DNA from: Parietaria judaica
Lineage: Eukaryota > Streptophyta > Magnoliopsida > Rosales > Urticaceae
DNA length: 64,000 bases
Assembly: GCA_954871525.1 (NCBI GenBank)
Contig: OX940860.1
Location: 56,284,724 to 56,348,723 of the forward strand
Reading direction: 5' to 3'
Below the pieces are notes generated by a model that was given only the letters and a program-made list of their open reading frames with translations, ran no database searches and was not told the origin of the DNA. The translations under genes were made by a program, and so were the position numbers. Shown here one piece after another: positions 1 through 10,987 of the stretch. How positions within the stretch are numbered: the first letter of the stretch is position 1; each line of letters opens with the position of its first letter.

Positions 1-1153
1 GGATTCAGGAAATTCTACGCAGACTGCTACTCTCTTATTGTGATCGACAAGGAATTTCGGGGGGACGGACATGGCGAATATCCCGAAGAGTGGACCGAGG
101 CTGAATTCTACGGCGACATGGGTGGGCCCGAGAGCATGTCGCCTTTGGATTTCGTCTCAATAGTGGACATCAGGTAATTTCGGATTAGGGGCTTTTCAAA
201 TACAAACTTTATGTTAAACCTAGACCGCGTTTGAAATTTTTCGTTCATTATTATTCCGTTTATTTGATGTTTTGTCGATTTTTCCGCTTATCTAAGAGCT
301 ATATAACCCGATCCGTTTATTTGTCCCGGCCCGTATAACGGATAAACCGTCTTTATTCTCTATTTAACTCCTACCCCAATCATTTTACGAAATTAGTGAA
401 TGATTTTCTTTCAGTTTCATTTCAGTTTTTTGTGTGAATTGTTATTTATTTTGTTTATTGGTTAATTTGAGAAGGTTTAAAGGCAAAACCGTCAGCTCAA
501 AGGTTCTTTGGGGCATCCCGAACGCGACTAGCTCCGACGGGTGGTTCCTCACCTGTCCGTTTCGGATCGATCTCCTCGCCGGCGAAGCCACCATCACCGA
601 TGGATTGCCGACAATATTGTCTCTAGAGAGGGAGAGGAAAGACGGGAAGCTCTGGAGCGAGCTCCGGGATGGGCTCCGGCTGAGCTGGATCGTAGCGAAT
701 CGGAAGACAAAGCGGGCCGCCAATCTTGCCAGCTGGCACACCCTTGGCGGGCTCCGTCACTGGCCTACGGAGAAGGACTTTGTGGTCCGCTTCGGGTCGC
801 TTCTTCCGGCGAGAGACATGCTCCAGCCGTGCCAGGCCACGGAGTGCGTCATTAGCGTGAAGTTCCAGGCGAACTGCCCCGGAGAGGGCGTCAGGCTGAC
901 GGAGGTAAGCATGCAGTTGGAAGACGTAGAGGGCGCTCACGTCGACGGCCGGGACAGCCTGCATATACTCCGGGAGGCGCTGGGGTGTGGCCGGAGCCGA
1001 AACTCCGGCAAAGTGATCAAGCCGTGTCGTCTCTTCTGGAAGGCACAAAACGAGGCGAGAGAGGAGAAGATGAGGTACGAAAGCTGGTTAGATCGGCTCT
1101 GTATCCTTACCGGCATTGCCGCTTCTGCAGCATTCTGCTACTGTATATTATGA
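1..1153 (+). CDS. F-box protein, At2g27310/CFB-like (3' part, 5' end outside window)
   Basis: Two exons are visible: 1-173, and about 475-1153 ending in TGA. A donor GT lies at 174, and AG acceptors at 471 and 474 both keep the frame. The family (At2g27310, At2g36090 and cytokinin-induced CFB) consists of F-box proteins that probably act as substrate adaptors of SCF ubiquitin ligases. The F-box itself would lie upstream of base 1 and is not seen. Recognisable family blocks are GWFLTCPFRIDLL, LSWIVANRKTKRAANLAS, a VRFGSLL strand, VSMQLEDVEGAHVDGRDSL, and the FYADCYSLIVID stretch in exon 1. The C-terminus ends in a hydrophobic run (LCILTGIAASAAFCYCIL), consistent with the tail anchor reported for CFB. 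An AATAAA at 1167-1172 could be the poly(A) signal. Arabidopsis members are mostly single-exon, so the roughly 300-bp intron is somewhat unusual. Family assignment is fairly sure; target and localisation are inferred. Confidence 0.72.
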
Positions 1154-2097
1154 AGATGTGAAATATAATAAAAGGATACTTGTTGTTTACAACACGGGGG
1201 TGAACAACGGAGTTTTCGGTCCGGTAAATTCCGTCAGGTTTCCGTAAGCAGTAGTGTTGAAACTTGAAAGATTACATTTTTTATTGTTGAAACCGAAAAT
1301 CAAAATTTCAAGTAGAAAATTGATCCAAGCGATTATTTGAATATTTGATTTGAAATCCAGTATTGACAGAAATTTGGAAGAAAAAACAAATCTTTTATGA
1401 ATAAGAATATTTCACCTTACACGTGACAGAAAACGGTAGCGATTTTAACTAGAGTTATTCGTTAGAAATACGGCTACGAAATTCGGGTTTCGTGTTTTAT
1501 GTGGATTTGCATTTTTTAACACCCGTTCACAATTGGTAATTAGTTCGGTAGTGTAGTGTACAATGTGTAGATAAACACACATAGGCGGAAGCACATGTAG
1601 TGCTAAGGGGACTATAGCCCCTCTTAAATTTTTATTTTTGCACTTTTTAACTCTTGAAATTTATGTTTTTGTATTTTTTTTAGTGTTAAATTTATTAAAA
1701 CTACAAATTAGCCCCTCCTTTCCAAAAAAAATCTAAACCGCCGGCAAGATATTCTACGTAAATTTAGACATTCCCAACACACGACTAATCTTTTGTAGGT
1801 CTCTATGGACATATCGACGACATGCTGATGGACGCCTATATAACTCAATCGCCCGAAGGAGGACCTTCTGCCACCCGGAAGTCTCCAAAATAAGTAACAC
1901 CTTTCACTATTTTATTTTTTAAGAACCTAACATTGCTCCTTACTTATAATTTTTTATTTATTTATACCTTCTCGTTTTATTTTTGTCGAAAAAATATCCA
2001 ATATAATTTCAAAAAATCAGAATATTACTCACTGCGAATTTAAAAAAGAAAACTTTCCTTTATTTGTCACTATTTTTTTAATCTTTCAAGTTTTATA
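1154..2097. other. Intergenic, AT-rich
   Basis: No gene seen. A motif near 1580 (GGCGGAAGCACATGTAG, then AGCCCCTC) resembles the outer end of a degraded DNA transposon. I could not find a partner end or a TSD. Confidence 0.5.
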
Positions 2098-2107
2098 ATT
2101 AAAAAAT

Positions 2108-2564
2108 GGGTTAATGACGGTAAAAATACCCAAAGTTTAGTCAAAGAACCCCTCGTGTACCCAAAGTTTAAAAGTGGTGGTAAAAATACCCAAAGTCGCA
2201 TTTGGGGAGTTGATCAGTCCATTCTCGTAACGCCGTTAACTATGGCCACGCGGACAAACATGGGTTGCTGACATAACAATTTTTGCCACATGGATGAGCC
2301 CAAATCAGCCTCGTTTACGACAAAACAACGAATTAAACCCCTAATAAATACTATTTAATACAACTAATTGAACCCCTAATGATTACACTTAACAAAACAA
2401 ATTTGTCCACGTGGCCAGAGTTAACCGGTAAGTTAACGGCGTTACGAGAATGGAGTGGTCAACTCCCTAAATGCGACTTTGGGTATTTTTGCCACCACTT
2501 TTAAACTTTGGGTACACGAGGGGTTCTTTGACCAAACTTTGGGTATTTTTGCCGTCATTAACCC
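2108..2564. mobile_element. Foldback MITE (Mutator-like), copy 1
   Basis: A 457-bp near-palindrome. The left end GGGTTAATGACGGTAAAAAT is matched inversely at the right end, and the arms extend about 170 bp inward. It is flanked by an exact 10-bp direct repeat ATTAAAAAAT (2098-2107 and 2565-2574), the length expected of Mutator-type transposition. It has no coding capacity. A second copy lies at 61030-61451 in the ALMT gene. The transcript would form a long hairpin. Confidence 0.85.
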
Positions 2565-2920
2565 ATTAAAAAATTATTCATTTATGGTAGTTTATGTCAT
2601 CATAAACCGTCATAAATAATTTTTTTTTGATATCATAAACTGTCGTAAATGAATAGTTTTAAAATTATAAAACTTAAGGGTATAAAAAAAGATAAATAAA
2701 AGAATAATTTTTGAAATTTTCTTTCATTAATTTAACTTCGAAATACCTAAAAAAATATAAAGTAATATTTTCTTTATATAATAAAAAAGTATATTTATAT
2801 GTTTTAATAGGTAAGGGTATACGGTAACAAAAAATAAGAAAAGAAATAAAGGATATTAAAATAAGACATGATTCCTTAACTCACACTGTCTACGCATTAA
2901 AAATTATATTCTGCCACTTT

Positions 2921-2965
2921 GGGCCGGCCCTAGCATTGGGCAGCTTGGGCCATGGCCCAAGGCTC
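2921..2965. mobile_element. Isolated hAT-type terminus
   Basis: GGGCCGGCCCTAGCATTGGG and the following bases, up to GGCCCAAGGCTC, closely match the inverted right end of the 914-bp hAT element at 53287-54200. No matching left end was found, so this is a truncated relic. The AT-rich DNA at 2575-2920 shows nothing else. Confidence 0.5.
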
Positions 2966-3050
2966 TTAAGTAAATAATAGACATTTTTTCAAGTAAATAG
3001 CAATAGTTTTTTATTTGTCTAATGTAATGATTCCAGTGATTATAAATACT

Positions 3051-3421
3051 GGGTGCGTTTGGCACAACTTATTTAGCCCTGTTTTTGTTTTTAAAATAAA
3101 CTAAATCGCTTTTCAGGTATTTGGTAAATTTTGTTTTTCCAAAAAAACACAAGCGATTTTAGATTTTTGTACATGAATCGTAAAAGCTAGAATTCGTAGC
3201 TTTTGGTTTTTTCTAAAAACAAAAATATAGTTTTAGTTTGTTTTAGTCTTTTTATCCTAAATAAATTTTGTTACCAAACGCTAAATCAGTTTTTGTTACC
3301 AGCAACAACTGTTTTATAAACAATTTACCAGACACCTGTCAGATTTTTTAAAAAAATAATTTGTTTTTAAACTAAAATTAAAAACAATTTTTGTAAAAAT
3401 TAAGTTGGGTCAAACGAGCCC
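3051..3421. mobile_element. Tourist/Harbinger-like MITE, copy 1
   Basis: 371 bp with imperfect terminal inverted repeats (GGGTGCGTTTGGCACAACTT at the left, the inverse of GGGCTCGTTTGACCCAACTT at the right) and 3-bp flanking repeat ACT (3048-3050 and 3422-3424). An inverted copy of the same family lies at 38888-42728, interrupted by an hAT element. It is non-coding. Confidence 0.75.
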
Positions 3422-3489
3422 ACTATTTGATTTTTAAAAAGCACAGGTACTTTTTTTCTACAATCTACCTAAAAGTTGAAGATGCATAA

Positions 3490-3596
3490 TGTTGTAAATA
3501 AGTATAATTAGATTAGATTATTTTTGGTCACGTTTTAGGTTGTATATATACCTTTTACGAATCAATGGAATCATAAGTTTAAACCCAAAACCAACA
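3490..3596 (+). repeat. Copia 5' LTR (107 bp)
   Basis: TGTTGTAAATAAG...CCAACA. The same sequence is at 10955-11911 when two insertions are removed. It is immediately followed by the primer-binding site. Confidence 0.9.
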
Positions 3597-3608
3597 TGGT
3601 ATCAGAGC
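3597..3608 (+). promoter_or_regulatory. Copia primer-binding site
   Basis: TGGTATCAGAGC, complementary to the 3' end of initiator-Met tRNA, directly abuts the 5' LTR. The 3609-4563 stretch after it is a purine-rich untranslated leader with no recognised coding sequence. Confidence 0.9.
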
Positions 3609-4563
3609 TCGGGTAGTGAGCTTACCGGAGCGGAGCGGAGCAAGAGTGTCGCTGGTGACTTGCCGGAGTTCGGACCGTGCGCGGAAGAGGTAACTCGGCT
3701 AGGGCTCGGCAGCTGCTGCTCGGAGTTAGGGTTTGGAAGCTCGAATGGAGTTCGAGGACTTGGAGAGCGTGGAGCGAGGAAGCTCGGAGAAGATGCGATT
3801 GATCGAAGGCCTAGGGCTCGAGCAGAGAAGAAGAGTCGGAGGCTGGTTTCAATATGCAGGGATTGATTTCTAATCATGTGAATCTTAGGGAGATCGGTGA
3901 ATCAGGTCCGAGATTGGTCCAGGGCTTGGAGTTTGTAAAGAAGCTCGAAGGAAGCTCCAGACTGATGAGAAGCTGACCTAGTGTTCAGATTGAGAAGCTT
4001 AGGTGCTGAGAATCGATTCAGACGAGGAAAGAAGAAGAAGAAAGATGAAATCGTGAGGTCTGAAAAGAAAACTCGATGGAGAAGAGCTCACTGAGGTCCA
4101 TTCGAAGCTTGAGAGAGAAGAAGCTCGACAAAGAAGGACACGAATCCCAGCGGCGACGGTTGTCTTAAGGTTTCCTGCGGCTTCGACGACGGTCGTTGGC
4201 GACGGAGGCGATTGCTCAATAGAAGAGCAGTAGAGGAACGAAGGAGACGTACGAAGAAAAAAAAAGGAAAGGAAAAAGAAAAAGAGAAAATTCCTTTGGT
4301 GTTTTATGCTTGTTGGGGCGCAAGTTTCAGTATGCCCACACGCATAAATAATTTTCTGGTTTTAGGCGTGTTTCTGCGTGTGCTTGCGTCCAGAAGAAGT
4401 GTTATTTTTCTGTTTGTGTCTACGTCATTTTCGGTGTGCCTGCAATCAGAAAAGAGAATTTCTTTTGAGGTCATTTCTTTGTTCCTTGTTTCTTTTGTTG
4501 AACATTGATTGGGTCTGGGGAGCTATAAGTTAGGATCCGGCATTAGGTTTAAAGAAAAGCAGG

Positions 4564-4872
4564 ATGGAGGCAACTAATTCAAAGAGGATGACGGAGGAAG
4601 AATTGATCAATTTCTTCCGAATCTCTAGAGGATTTGGTATGAGGCAGAAAAAGACTTGAGAAGCAACGGGTATGAGGCCTGGAGTAATAGTTGGAGTAAG
4701 TGGCACTAGAGTCCATAGTGAAACTAGACAGTGTTACAACTGCGGTGCGATTGGTCACCAGAGGGCGGCATGTCCAAAGGCACCGAAGGAGAGGGAGTAC
4801 GTCAATCGAGGACAGTCTAGTGCCTGGGGGCATAGACAACTCGGCGGCCGTGGCGGTCGTAGAGGTGGTTAC
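4564..4872 (+). pseudogene. Copia gag remnant with CCHC zinc knuckle
   Basis: A short ATG-initiated stretch at 4564 soon hits TGA. A second open piece carries the zinc knuckle CYNCGAIGHQRAAC, then an RG-rich tail. A Copia gag normally has well over 200 residues before the knuckle. Here only a few tens are present, so the capsid region has been deleted. The frame is cut at 4872 by the nested LTR element. Confidence 0.75.
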
Positions 4873-5612
4873 TGATACCGGACCGGTGACAACCAGGTCT
4901 AGTATATTGACAAAGCAAGACGAAAAGTAAAGGTAATAACGGCGCCACTCGGAATCCACCATGATAATCCTAGGATAGAAGAAACGCCACTCCCGGAATC
5001 CACCGAAAGATAAGTTTCTGATAGAAGAAACGCCACTCTCGGAATCCACCGAAAGATAAGTTTCTGCACTCGCCACTCAAGGAATCCACCAAGAGATAAG
5101 AGGGTTTTCACAAAGCTAACTTTGAGAGGTTTTTTTTATCACACACAATCCCCTTTTCTCATTGCATTCTTGCTCTTTAATAGAGCTGATAAGTTACATT
5201 TTCGTACAGTCCCTTCAGCTACTTTCTAAGGCTTTCCAACTTCTCCATAAAGACCCAAAACAGACCCATAAAGAGAGCACCAAGTACCCACGACCATAAC
5301 TACCATTTAAGGCTATTACAAGACTCAAGACACTACTAATGATCATACTTAACTCTTGGACTACTCAGAAAATAAATACACCCCACTAACATAATTAAAA
5401 CTAACACAATTACCTAGGGCTTTACTTAGACCACGAATTCAGATGTGGAAACCAAGTAAATACCATTCCCGTTATGCTCACGAGCTCTCTTACCGCTATG
5501 CACAAGACTCTCGCTAGCTCCGTTACCGCTATGCAGCGTGGTCTTGCTATTCCCGCTAGTATTTCCAAATCCGCTGTTTACGTTGCCGCTAGTCGCCTCT
5601 GGATCTGCATCA
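4873..5612 (-). repeat. LTR of nested element (3' LTR in its own orientation)
   Basis: 740 bp, direct repeat of 6711-7450. It contains an internal tandem array with unit of roughly 45 bp (CGCCACTC..GGAATCCACC..AGATAAG) at about 4940-5100. Confidence 0.85.
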
Positions 5613-6651
5613 TTCTCCCCTGGTTGAAAAAGACTCGACCTCGAGTCTCGTCGTTCATCACTTCGTGAATTGATTTGGCTTTGTCGGGCTTCCTAGGTAC
5701 CAGGACGATCTGAACGCCATTCTTCATGATCGAGTACGTGTTGTTGAATCCATCGTGAGTTGCTCGTCTATCATACTGCCATGGTCTTCCTAACAACAAA
5801 TGATACACATCCATTGGAATAACATCTCTCCACACGTCATCCTTGTACCTTTTTCCAATCAAGAAAGATACCAAACTCCGCTTTGACACTTTCTGCCCTC
5901 TTCTATGCTGGAACCAATGAATGGTGTAGTGATGAGGATGAGATTCTGTCTTAAATCCAAGCTTCTGTACCATTTCCTCGGAAACAATATTGGTGCAACT
6001 CCCGCCATCGATGATTACATTGAATACGCGCTCTTGTGACGTACAACGCGTTTGGAAATTGTATTTTCGTAACCATGGGTCGTCATCGTTGTGATAAGAG
6101 TTGAGGAAGCGCCGGATCATGAGAACTTCTCCTTCATCGCTTTCTGTCATGTTTGCCTCGTCGTCAGACACAGTTTCATCGCACTCTGCCTCTAAATAGA
6201 CTTCATCATGGAACTCCTCTTCGCTAGAGTCTTCGGGGTAGACTTCATCATCGATATCCTCGTCGTAAAGTGATTTATCGTATTCCTCCTCATCATATAG
6301 TGGCTCGCTATAGACATCTTCATCATACTCTGTATAATCAGATAAATGATCATCATGAAAAACTTCCCGGTACTCTTCCTCATCGGACACACGTTCATCG
6401 TAGTTGGATTCCTCGTATTCCAAAGTTTCAACCATCTCATGATTCTCATTTTGCACTCCAAGTTCTTGAACATGATATGGATTCTTGTTGTGGTCTTCAA
6501 TCCAGCGTTGAAATTGCTGGTCCTCCTCCAGTTGCCGCAAACCTTGTTCAAGTTCGGTAATTTCTTTTTTCATGAATTTCAGCTCCAGGAGATCGTCATA
6601 CACTCTTGCATTCTTGAATGTACGAGAAATAGAATTTCCACACCTTGCCAT
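5578..6651 (-). CDS. Acidic-region plus retropepsin-like aspartic protease ORF of the nested element
   Basis: 357 aa from the ATG at 6649-6651 to TAA at 5578-5580; the frame is open further upstream but the LTR lies there. The N-terminus is basic then coiled (KKEITELEQGLRQLEEDQQ). A long Asp/Glu/Tyr-rich middle follows (runs such as DEEEYDKSLYDEDIDDE). The C-terminal half is a retropepsin of the plant Gypsy type: the active-site motif is IIDGGSCTNIVS and the flap and core strands include HLLLGRPWQYDRRATHDG. In plant Gypsy elements this domain normally sits between gag and reverse transcriptase; here nothing follows it and the ORF runs into the LTR. Its role could be polyprotein cleavage, or it may be a relic. 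The frame is intact. Confidence 0.75.
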   Translation of the reverse strand: MARCGNSISRTFKNARVYDDLLELKFMKKEITELEQGLRQLEEDQQFQRWIEDHNKNPYHVQELGVQNENHEMVETLEYEESNYDERVSDEEEYREVFHDDHLSDYTEYDEDVYSEPLYDEEEYDKSLYDEDIDDEVYPEDSSEEEFHDEVYLEAECDETVSDDEANMTESDEGEVLMIRRFLNSYHNDDDPWLRKYNFQTRCTSQERVFNVIIDGGSCTNIVSEEMVQKLGFKTESHPHHYTIHWFQHRRGQKVSKRSLVSFLIGKRYKDDVWRDVIPMDVYHLLLGRPWQYDRRATHDGFNNTYSIMKNGVQIVLVPRKPDKAKSIHEVMNDETRGRVFFNQGRMMQIQRRLAAT

Positions 6652-6710
6652 ATTGATAATGATTTTGAAAATATGAGAAGAAAAAAAACAACTTGAGCTC
6701 TGATACAAAC

Positions 6711-7450
6711 TGATACCGGACCGGTGACACCCAGGTCTAGTATATTGACAAAGTAAGACGAAAGGTAAAGGTAATAACGACGCCACTCGGAATCCACCAA
6801 GATAAGCCTAGGATAGAAGAAACGCCACTCCCGGAATCCACCGAAAGATAAGTTTCTGATAGAAGAAACGCCACTCTCGGAATCCACCGAAAGATAAGTT
6901 TCTGCACTCGCCACTCAAGGAATCCACCAAGAGATAAGAGGGTTTTCACAAAGCTAACTTTGAGAGGTTTTTTTTATCACACACAATCCCCTTTTCTCAT
7001 TGCATTCTTGCTCTTTAATAGAGCTGATAAGTTACATTTTCGTACAGTCCCTTCAGCTACTTTCTAAGGCTTTCCAACTTCTCCACAAAGACCCAAAATA
7101 GCCCCATAAAGAGAGCACCAAGTACCCACGACCATAACTACCATTTAAGGCTATTACAAGACTCAAGACACTACTAATGATCATACTTAACTCTTGGACT
7201 ACTCAGAAAATAAATACACCCCACTAACATAATTAAAACTAACACAATTACCTAGGGCTTTACTTAGACCACGAATTCAGATGTGGAAACCAAGTAAATA
7301 TCATTCTCTTTATGCTCACGAGCTCCCTTACCGCTATGCACAAGACTTCCGCTAGCTCCGTTACCGCTATGCAGCGTGGTCTTGCTATTCCCGCTAGTAT
7401 TTCCAAATCCGCTGTGCACGTTGCCGCTAGTCGCCTCTGGATCCGCATCA
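6711..7450 (-). repeat. LTR of nested element (5' LTR in its own orientation)
   Basis: 740 bp, direct repeat of 4873-5612, with a primer-binding-site-like sequence on its inner side. Confidence 0.85.
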
Positions 7451-8740
7451 GTTACAATGGTAGCCATCGTGCACACCTGACGGATGGAGACGACGAAGAG
7501 GAAGACACGAAACCGATCTTCACCAAGAAGGAGGTTATCGAGATGTTCAGGAATGATAGACTAGTTAACCAGGCAAGCATGAAGCCCATGACCGAAGGGG
7601 GTAATATTGCAATGTTCATTGGTAAGGCTCTTCCTTCTAGTCGGATTACACGAAGAAAAGATTGTATAGTGGATTCGGGCGCTACTCAACATGTAACTGG
7701 CACTGCGAATGAGTTCACTAAATATACCCAACTAGCAGTCCCTGAGAAGATACAAATTGTCGATGGCACATTCCAACCTGTTGTTGGAAAGGGTACAATT
7801 GGGTGAACCGATCGTATGTCCTTGAAAAATGTGTTGCATACTCCGTCACTTCTAGTGAACCTTGTGTCCATCAGTGCCGCTATTATCCGATTAAACTATA
7901 GAGTGAAGTTTGACATTCCCAAGGTAGTGTTTCAAGAGAAGGAAACGGTCGGGTCCTTGGGGCGGGAACTTGGAGTAACGGACTGTGGTACATGGACATA
8001 TAATGTATGGATGCGGCACTGGCGTCCATGGTGGAGAAGAAATGCACGAATATGTCCGGCGCAAGTGCGATTGGCGAGTTGATGTTACATTACCAACGCA
8101 TGAGATATCCATCTTTTGGAATCTTGAAGATGTTATATCCGCTATTGTATGAAAAGTCGGACAAACAAAAACTTGTATGTGATTCGTGTGAATTCGGAAA
8201 ACATACCCGGAGTTCTTATGTTAGCTCGGGAAGAAAAAGCCTTCACCTGTTTGAATAAATGGATACCGTTATTTTTTGACGTTTATTGACTGTCATACTC
8301 GTGTTACTTGGTTATATCCGATGAAGAACAAGAGTGAAGCGCTTACATGTTTCAAAGACTTTCACAAAAAGGTTCAGACTCGTTATGGTACCGTGCTGAG
8401 GGTTCTGATATCACGATATCATTCTGTGGTCAAGACAATGAGGTGAGATAATGGGAAGGAGTACATCAATAGTGCCTTCATAGAATATCTATCCATATAT
8501 AGGACCGACATCTTCTCGAGATAGCTCGGTGTATGATGATTGAGAAGAATGTTCCAAAGTACTTGTGGGGGGATGCTGTTTTGATTGCAGCGTACCAAGT
8601 AAACAAGATGCCTTCGAGGTTGTTGGATGGAAAAACACCACGGGAGATGTTGGGATTAGGTATGGAAGGCGTAATTCACAACAAAGTCTTTGGATGTGTA
8701 TGCTTTGTCAAGGACAACAGTCGGGAAGTTGGATCATAGA
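7451..8740 (+). pseudogene. Copia protease and integrase remnant
   Basis: The protease has the active-site motif DSGATQHV near 7670. The frame is broken by TGA at 7804-7806. The GAG-pre-integrase zinc region is visible as LMLHYQRMRYPS...CDSCEFGKHTRSSY (8085-8230). Degenerate integrase pieces follow, including a DNGKEY-like motif near 8445 and KYLWGDAVLIAAYQVNKMPS (8560-8620). Several stops and at least two frameshifts interrupt it. Confidence 0.82.
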
Positions 8741-9094
8741 GCCGTGAAGTGTATCTTTGTAGGATACTCTGCGACCCAGAAAGGTTATGTATGCTGGAGT
8801 CCTGTTGAGAAGCGACGATTTGTGAGCATGGATGTGACCTTCAGTGAGCATGAGTCTTACTAGGAAGTGCCCGTTTCTTCTCCCTTTACGGACTTGCATG
8901 ATACGCGAGAGGGGGAGAATGGTGGTAGTAGCTCTAATTCTAGACCATCTATGGTGACAGTGGTAAGACGTTTAGTTTTGTATGATTCGAGCTCAGGTTC
9001 AGAGACTGAGGAGATGGTGACGTAGGTTGGAGACGATGACAGAGGTTAGGCTCAGGGGGAGAGCTCATGGTTAGAGAGTGAGGATGAGAATCAT

Positions 9095-10899
9095 ATGACT
9101 GATGAGGACAAAGATCAAGCTCAAGGGGAGCTGAGTGCTCCCGGGGATAGCGTTACAGTTCAGGAGGAACCAACAGAGAGGAACGCTGGGAGAGATGGTC
9201 ATGCTCAGGGGGAGCTGAATGTGTATACGAGGAGGAGGCGATGGGATCAGGCAATGCTCGAGCCACCTACACAAGTGGAAGCTACTTTGCGGAGGAGTTC
9301 ATGTAGTAATGTGAGATGCCCTCCGAACAGATACGGTTACGACATTGGAGATTATGTCTCGTATGAGGATTTCAGGGATGAAGCTCGGGCAATGTTCACG
9401 TCACTGGATGCGGTTAGTATTCCCAATACATGGCAGCAAGCGATGGCAGATCCGAAGTGGAATGTTGCGATGAAGGAAGAGATCGGTGCCTTGGAAAAGA
9501 ACAAGACATGGGATTTTGTCTCGCTACCAGCGCGGAAGAAGGTTGTGGGATGTAGATGGGTATTCACAGTCAAGAAAAACCCGGAAGGGCGCATTGAGCG
9601 GTACAAGGCACGGTTAGTTGCGAAAGGGTATAGTTAGATGTACGACATCGACTATGACGAGACGTTCGCCCCGGTGGCCAGGATGAGTACGGTGAGGACT
9701 CTTGTGTCAGTGGCAGCTAATCGTGGATGGAAGCTGCACCAAATCGATGTGAAGAATGTGTTTCTTCACGGAGACTTGATGGAGGAAGTGTACATGAAGA
9801 TACCGCCGGGATTTGAGACTGAGCAGACGATAGGGAAGGTGGTCAGGCTGAAGAAGTCATTGTGAAGCAATCTCCGAGAGCTTGGTTTGATCGATTCAGA
9901 AAGGCTTTGATAGACATCAGATGCGAGCAGATCAACGCCGACCACACGGTCTTCCATCAGCGGTGAGGAGATCGGACCACTATACTGGCGGTGTATGTGG
10001 ACGATATAATCATCATGGGTGATGATGAGGGCGAAATCCCTCGGCTAGAGGAGAGACTCGGAAAACAGTATGAAGTGAAGGATCTAGGGGGATTGAAATA
10101 CTTCCTTGGGATTGAGGTGGCTCGAGGATCAAAGGGAATAGTCCTAAACCAGAGGAAGTATGCCCTAGATCTCCTTACATAAATTGGTATGCTATGATGC
10201 AAGCGTGCGGCGTCTCCGATTGATCAGAAGACCTAGTTGAGTGCCGAGTCGAGGAAGCCGGTTGATCGTTAGAGATACCAGAGGCTGGTGAGCCAATTGA
10301 TATACTTGTGTCATACTCGTCCGGATATTTCATTTGTTGTTAGCGTAGTGAGCCGCTACATGCATGATCCGAGAGATGGACATATGACTACAGTATATCG
10401 GATTCTCCAATACCTGAAGAGAGCTCCGGGAAAATGGTTGCTCTTTGAGAAGAACAACCATCTCGAGGTGGAGGGCTATTGTGATGCAGATTGGGTTAGT
10501 TGTGCTGACAATAGGAAGTCTACATTCGGGTATTGTATGTTTGTCGGCGGTAACCTGGTGTCTTAGAAGAGCAAGAAGCAGTCAGTTGTAGCAAAGTCTA
10601 CAGCGGAGGCGGAATACCGAGCGATAGCCTCAAGTGTCACGGAGTTGCTGTGGTTGAAGATGCTTCTGAAAGAGCTGAAGATGGACCAAGGCGCCCATAT
10701 GAAGCTATGGTGCGACAATCAAGCAGCGATTAGTATTGCTAACAACTCGGTGCAGCACGACAGAACCAAGCACATCGAGATTGACCGGTTCTTTGTCAGA
10801 CATCACCTCGACATCGGAGAACTGAAGCTGAGCCACATTGGTAAACGAGAGCAAATATCAGATTGTCTCACTAAGGGATTGGGCCCTATTGACCAGTAG
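9095..10899 (+). pseudogene. Copia reverse transcriptase and RNase H remnant
   Basis: Reverse transcriptase blocks in order: MKEEIGALEKNKTWDFV, RWVFTVKKNPEGRIERYKAR, DYDETFAPVARMSTVR, HQIDVKNVFLHGDL, the catalytic YVDDIIIM (near 9993), and KDLGGLKYFLGIEV. RNase H follows: HTRPDISF, GYCDADW, STAEAEYRA, LWCDNQAAISIA and HIEIDRFFVRH, ending TAG at 10897-10899. In-frame stops occur at 9635, 9964, 10270 and 10564, and a small deletion near 9862 shifts the frame. Most stops are explained by C-to-T or G-to-A changes. Confidence 0.88.
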
Positions 10900-10945
10900 A
10901 GATTGTGTTACAAGATAGGCTTGATTGATATTTTTTGCCCATCTT

Positions 10946-10954
10946 GAGGGGGAA
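10946..10954 (+). promoter_or_regulatory. Copia polypurine tract
   Basis: GAGGGGGAA directly before the TG of the 3' LTR. Confidence 0.8.
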
Positions 10955-10987
10955 TGTTGTAAATAAGTATAATTAGATTAAATTATT

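Larger units (their letters stand above)
4873..7450 (-). mobile_element. Non-autonomous Gypsy-like LTR element with a protease-only ORF
   Basis: Direct LTRs of 740 bp each (4873-5612 and 6711-7450) are flanked by the TSD GTTAC (4868-4872 and 7451-7455). On the minus strand the LTR reads TGATGCGG...GTATCA. It is followed by an initiator-Met-like primer site (TTGTATCAGAGC, inside 6695-6710 read in reverse). The other LTR is preceded by a purine tract AGGGGAGAA. The internal region is only about 1.1 kb and holds one minus-strand ORF with an acidic region and a retropepsin domain. There is no reverse transcriptase, RNase H, integrase or zinc knuckle. The LTRs differ at roughly 15-20 places by eye. 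It must have moved using proteins supplied in trans. Confidence 0.85.

Noticed and set aside
1577..1760. GGCGGAAGC motif as a transposon end, with a similar inverted motif near 45800
   Set aside because: The two motifs are alike, but neither has a partner end or TSD in reach, so no element can be bounded.
3540..4508. Open frames in the Copia leader
   Set aside because: No gag homology, purine-rich composition, and located between primer-binding site and gag; treated as untranslated leader.
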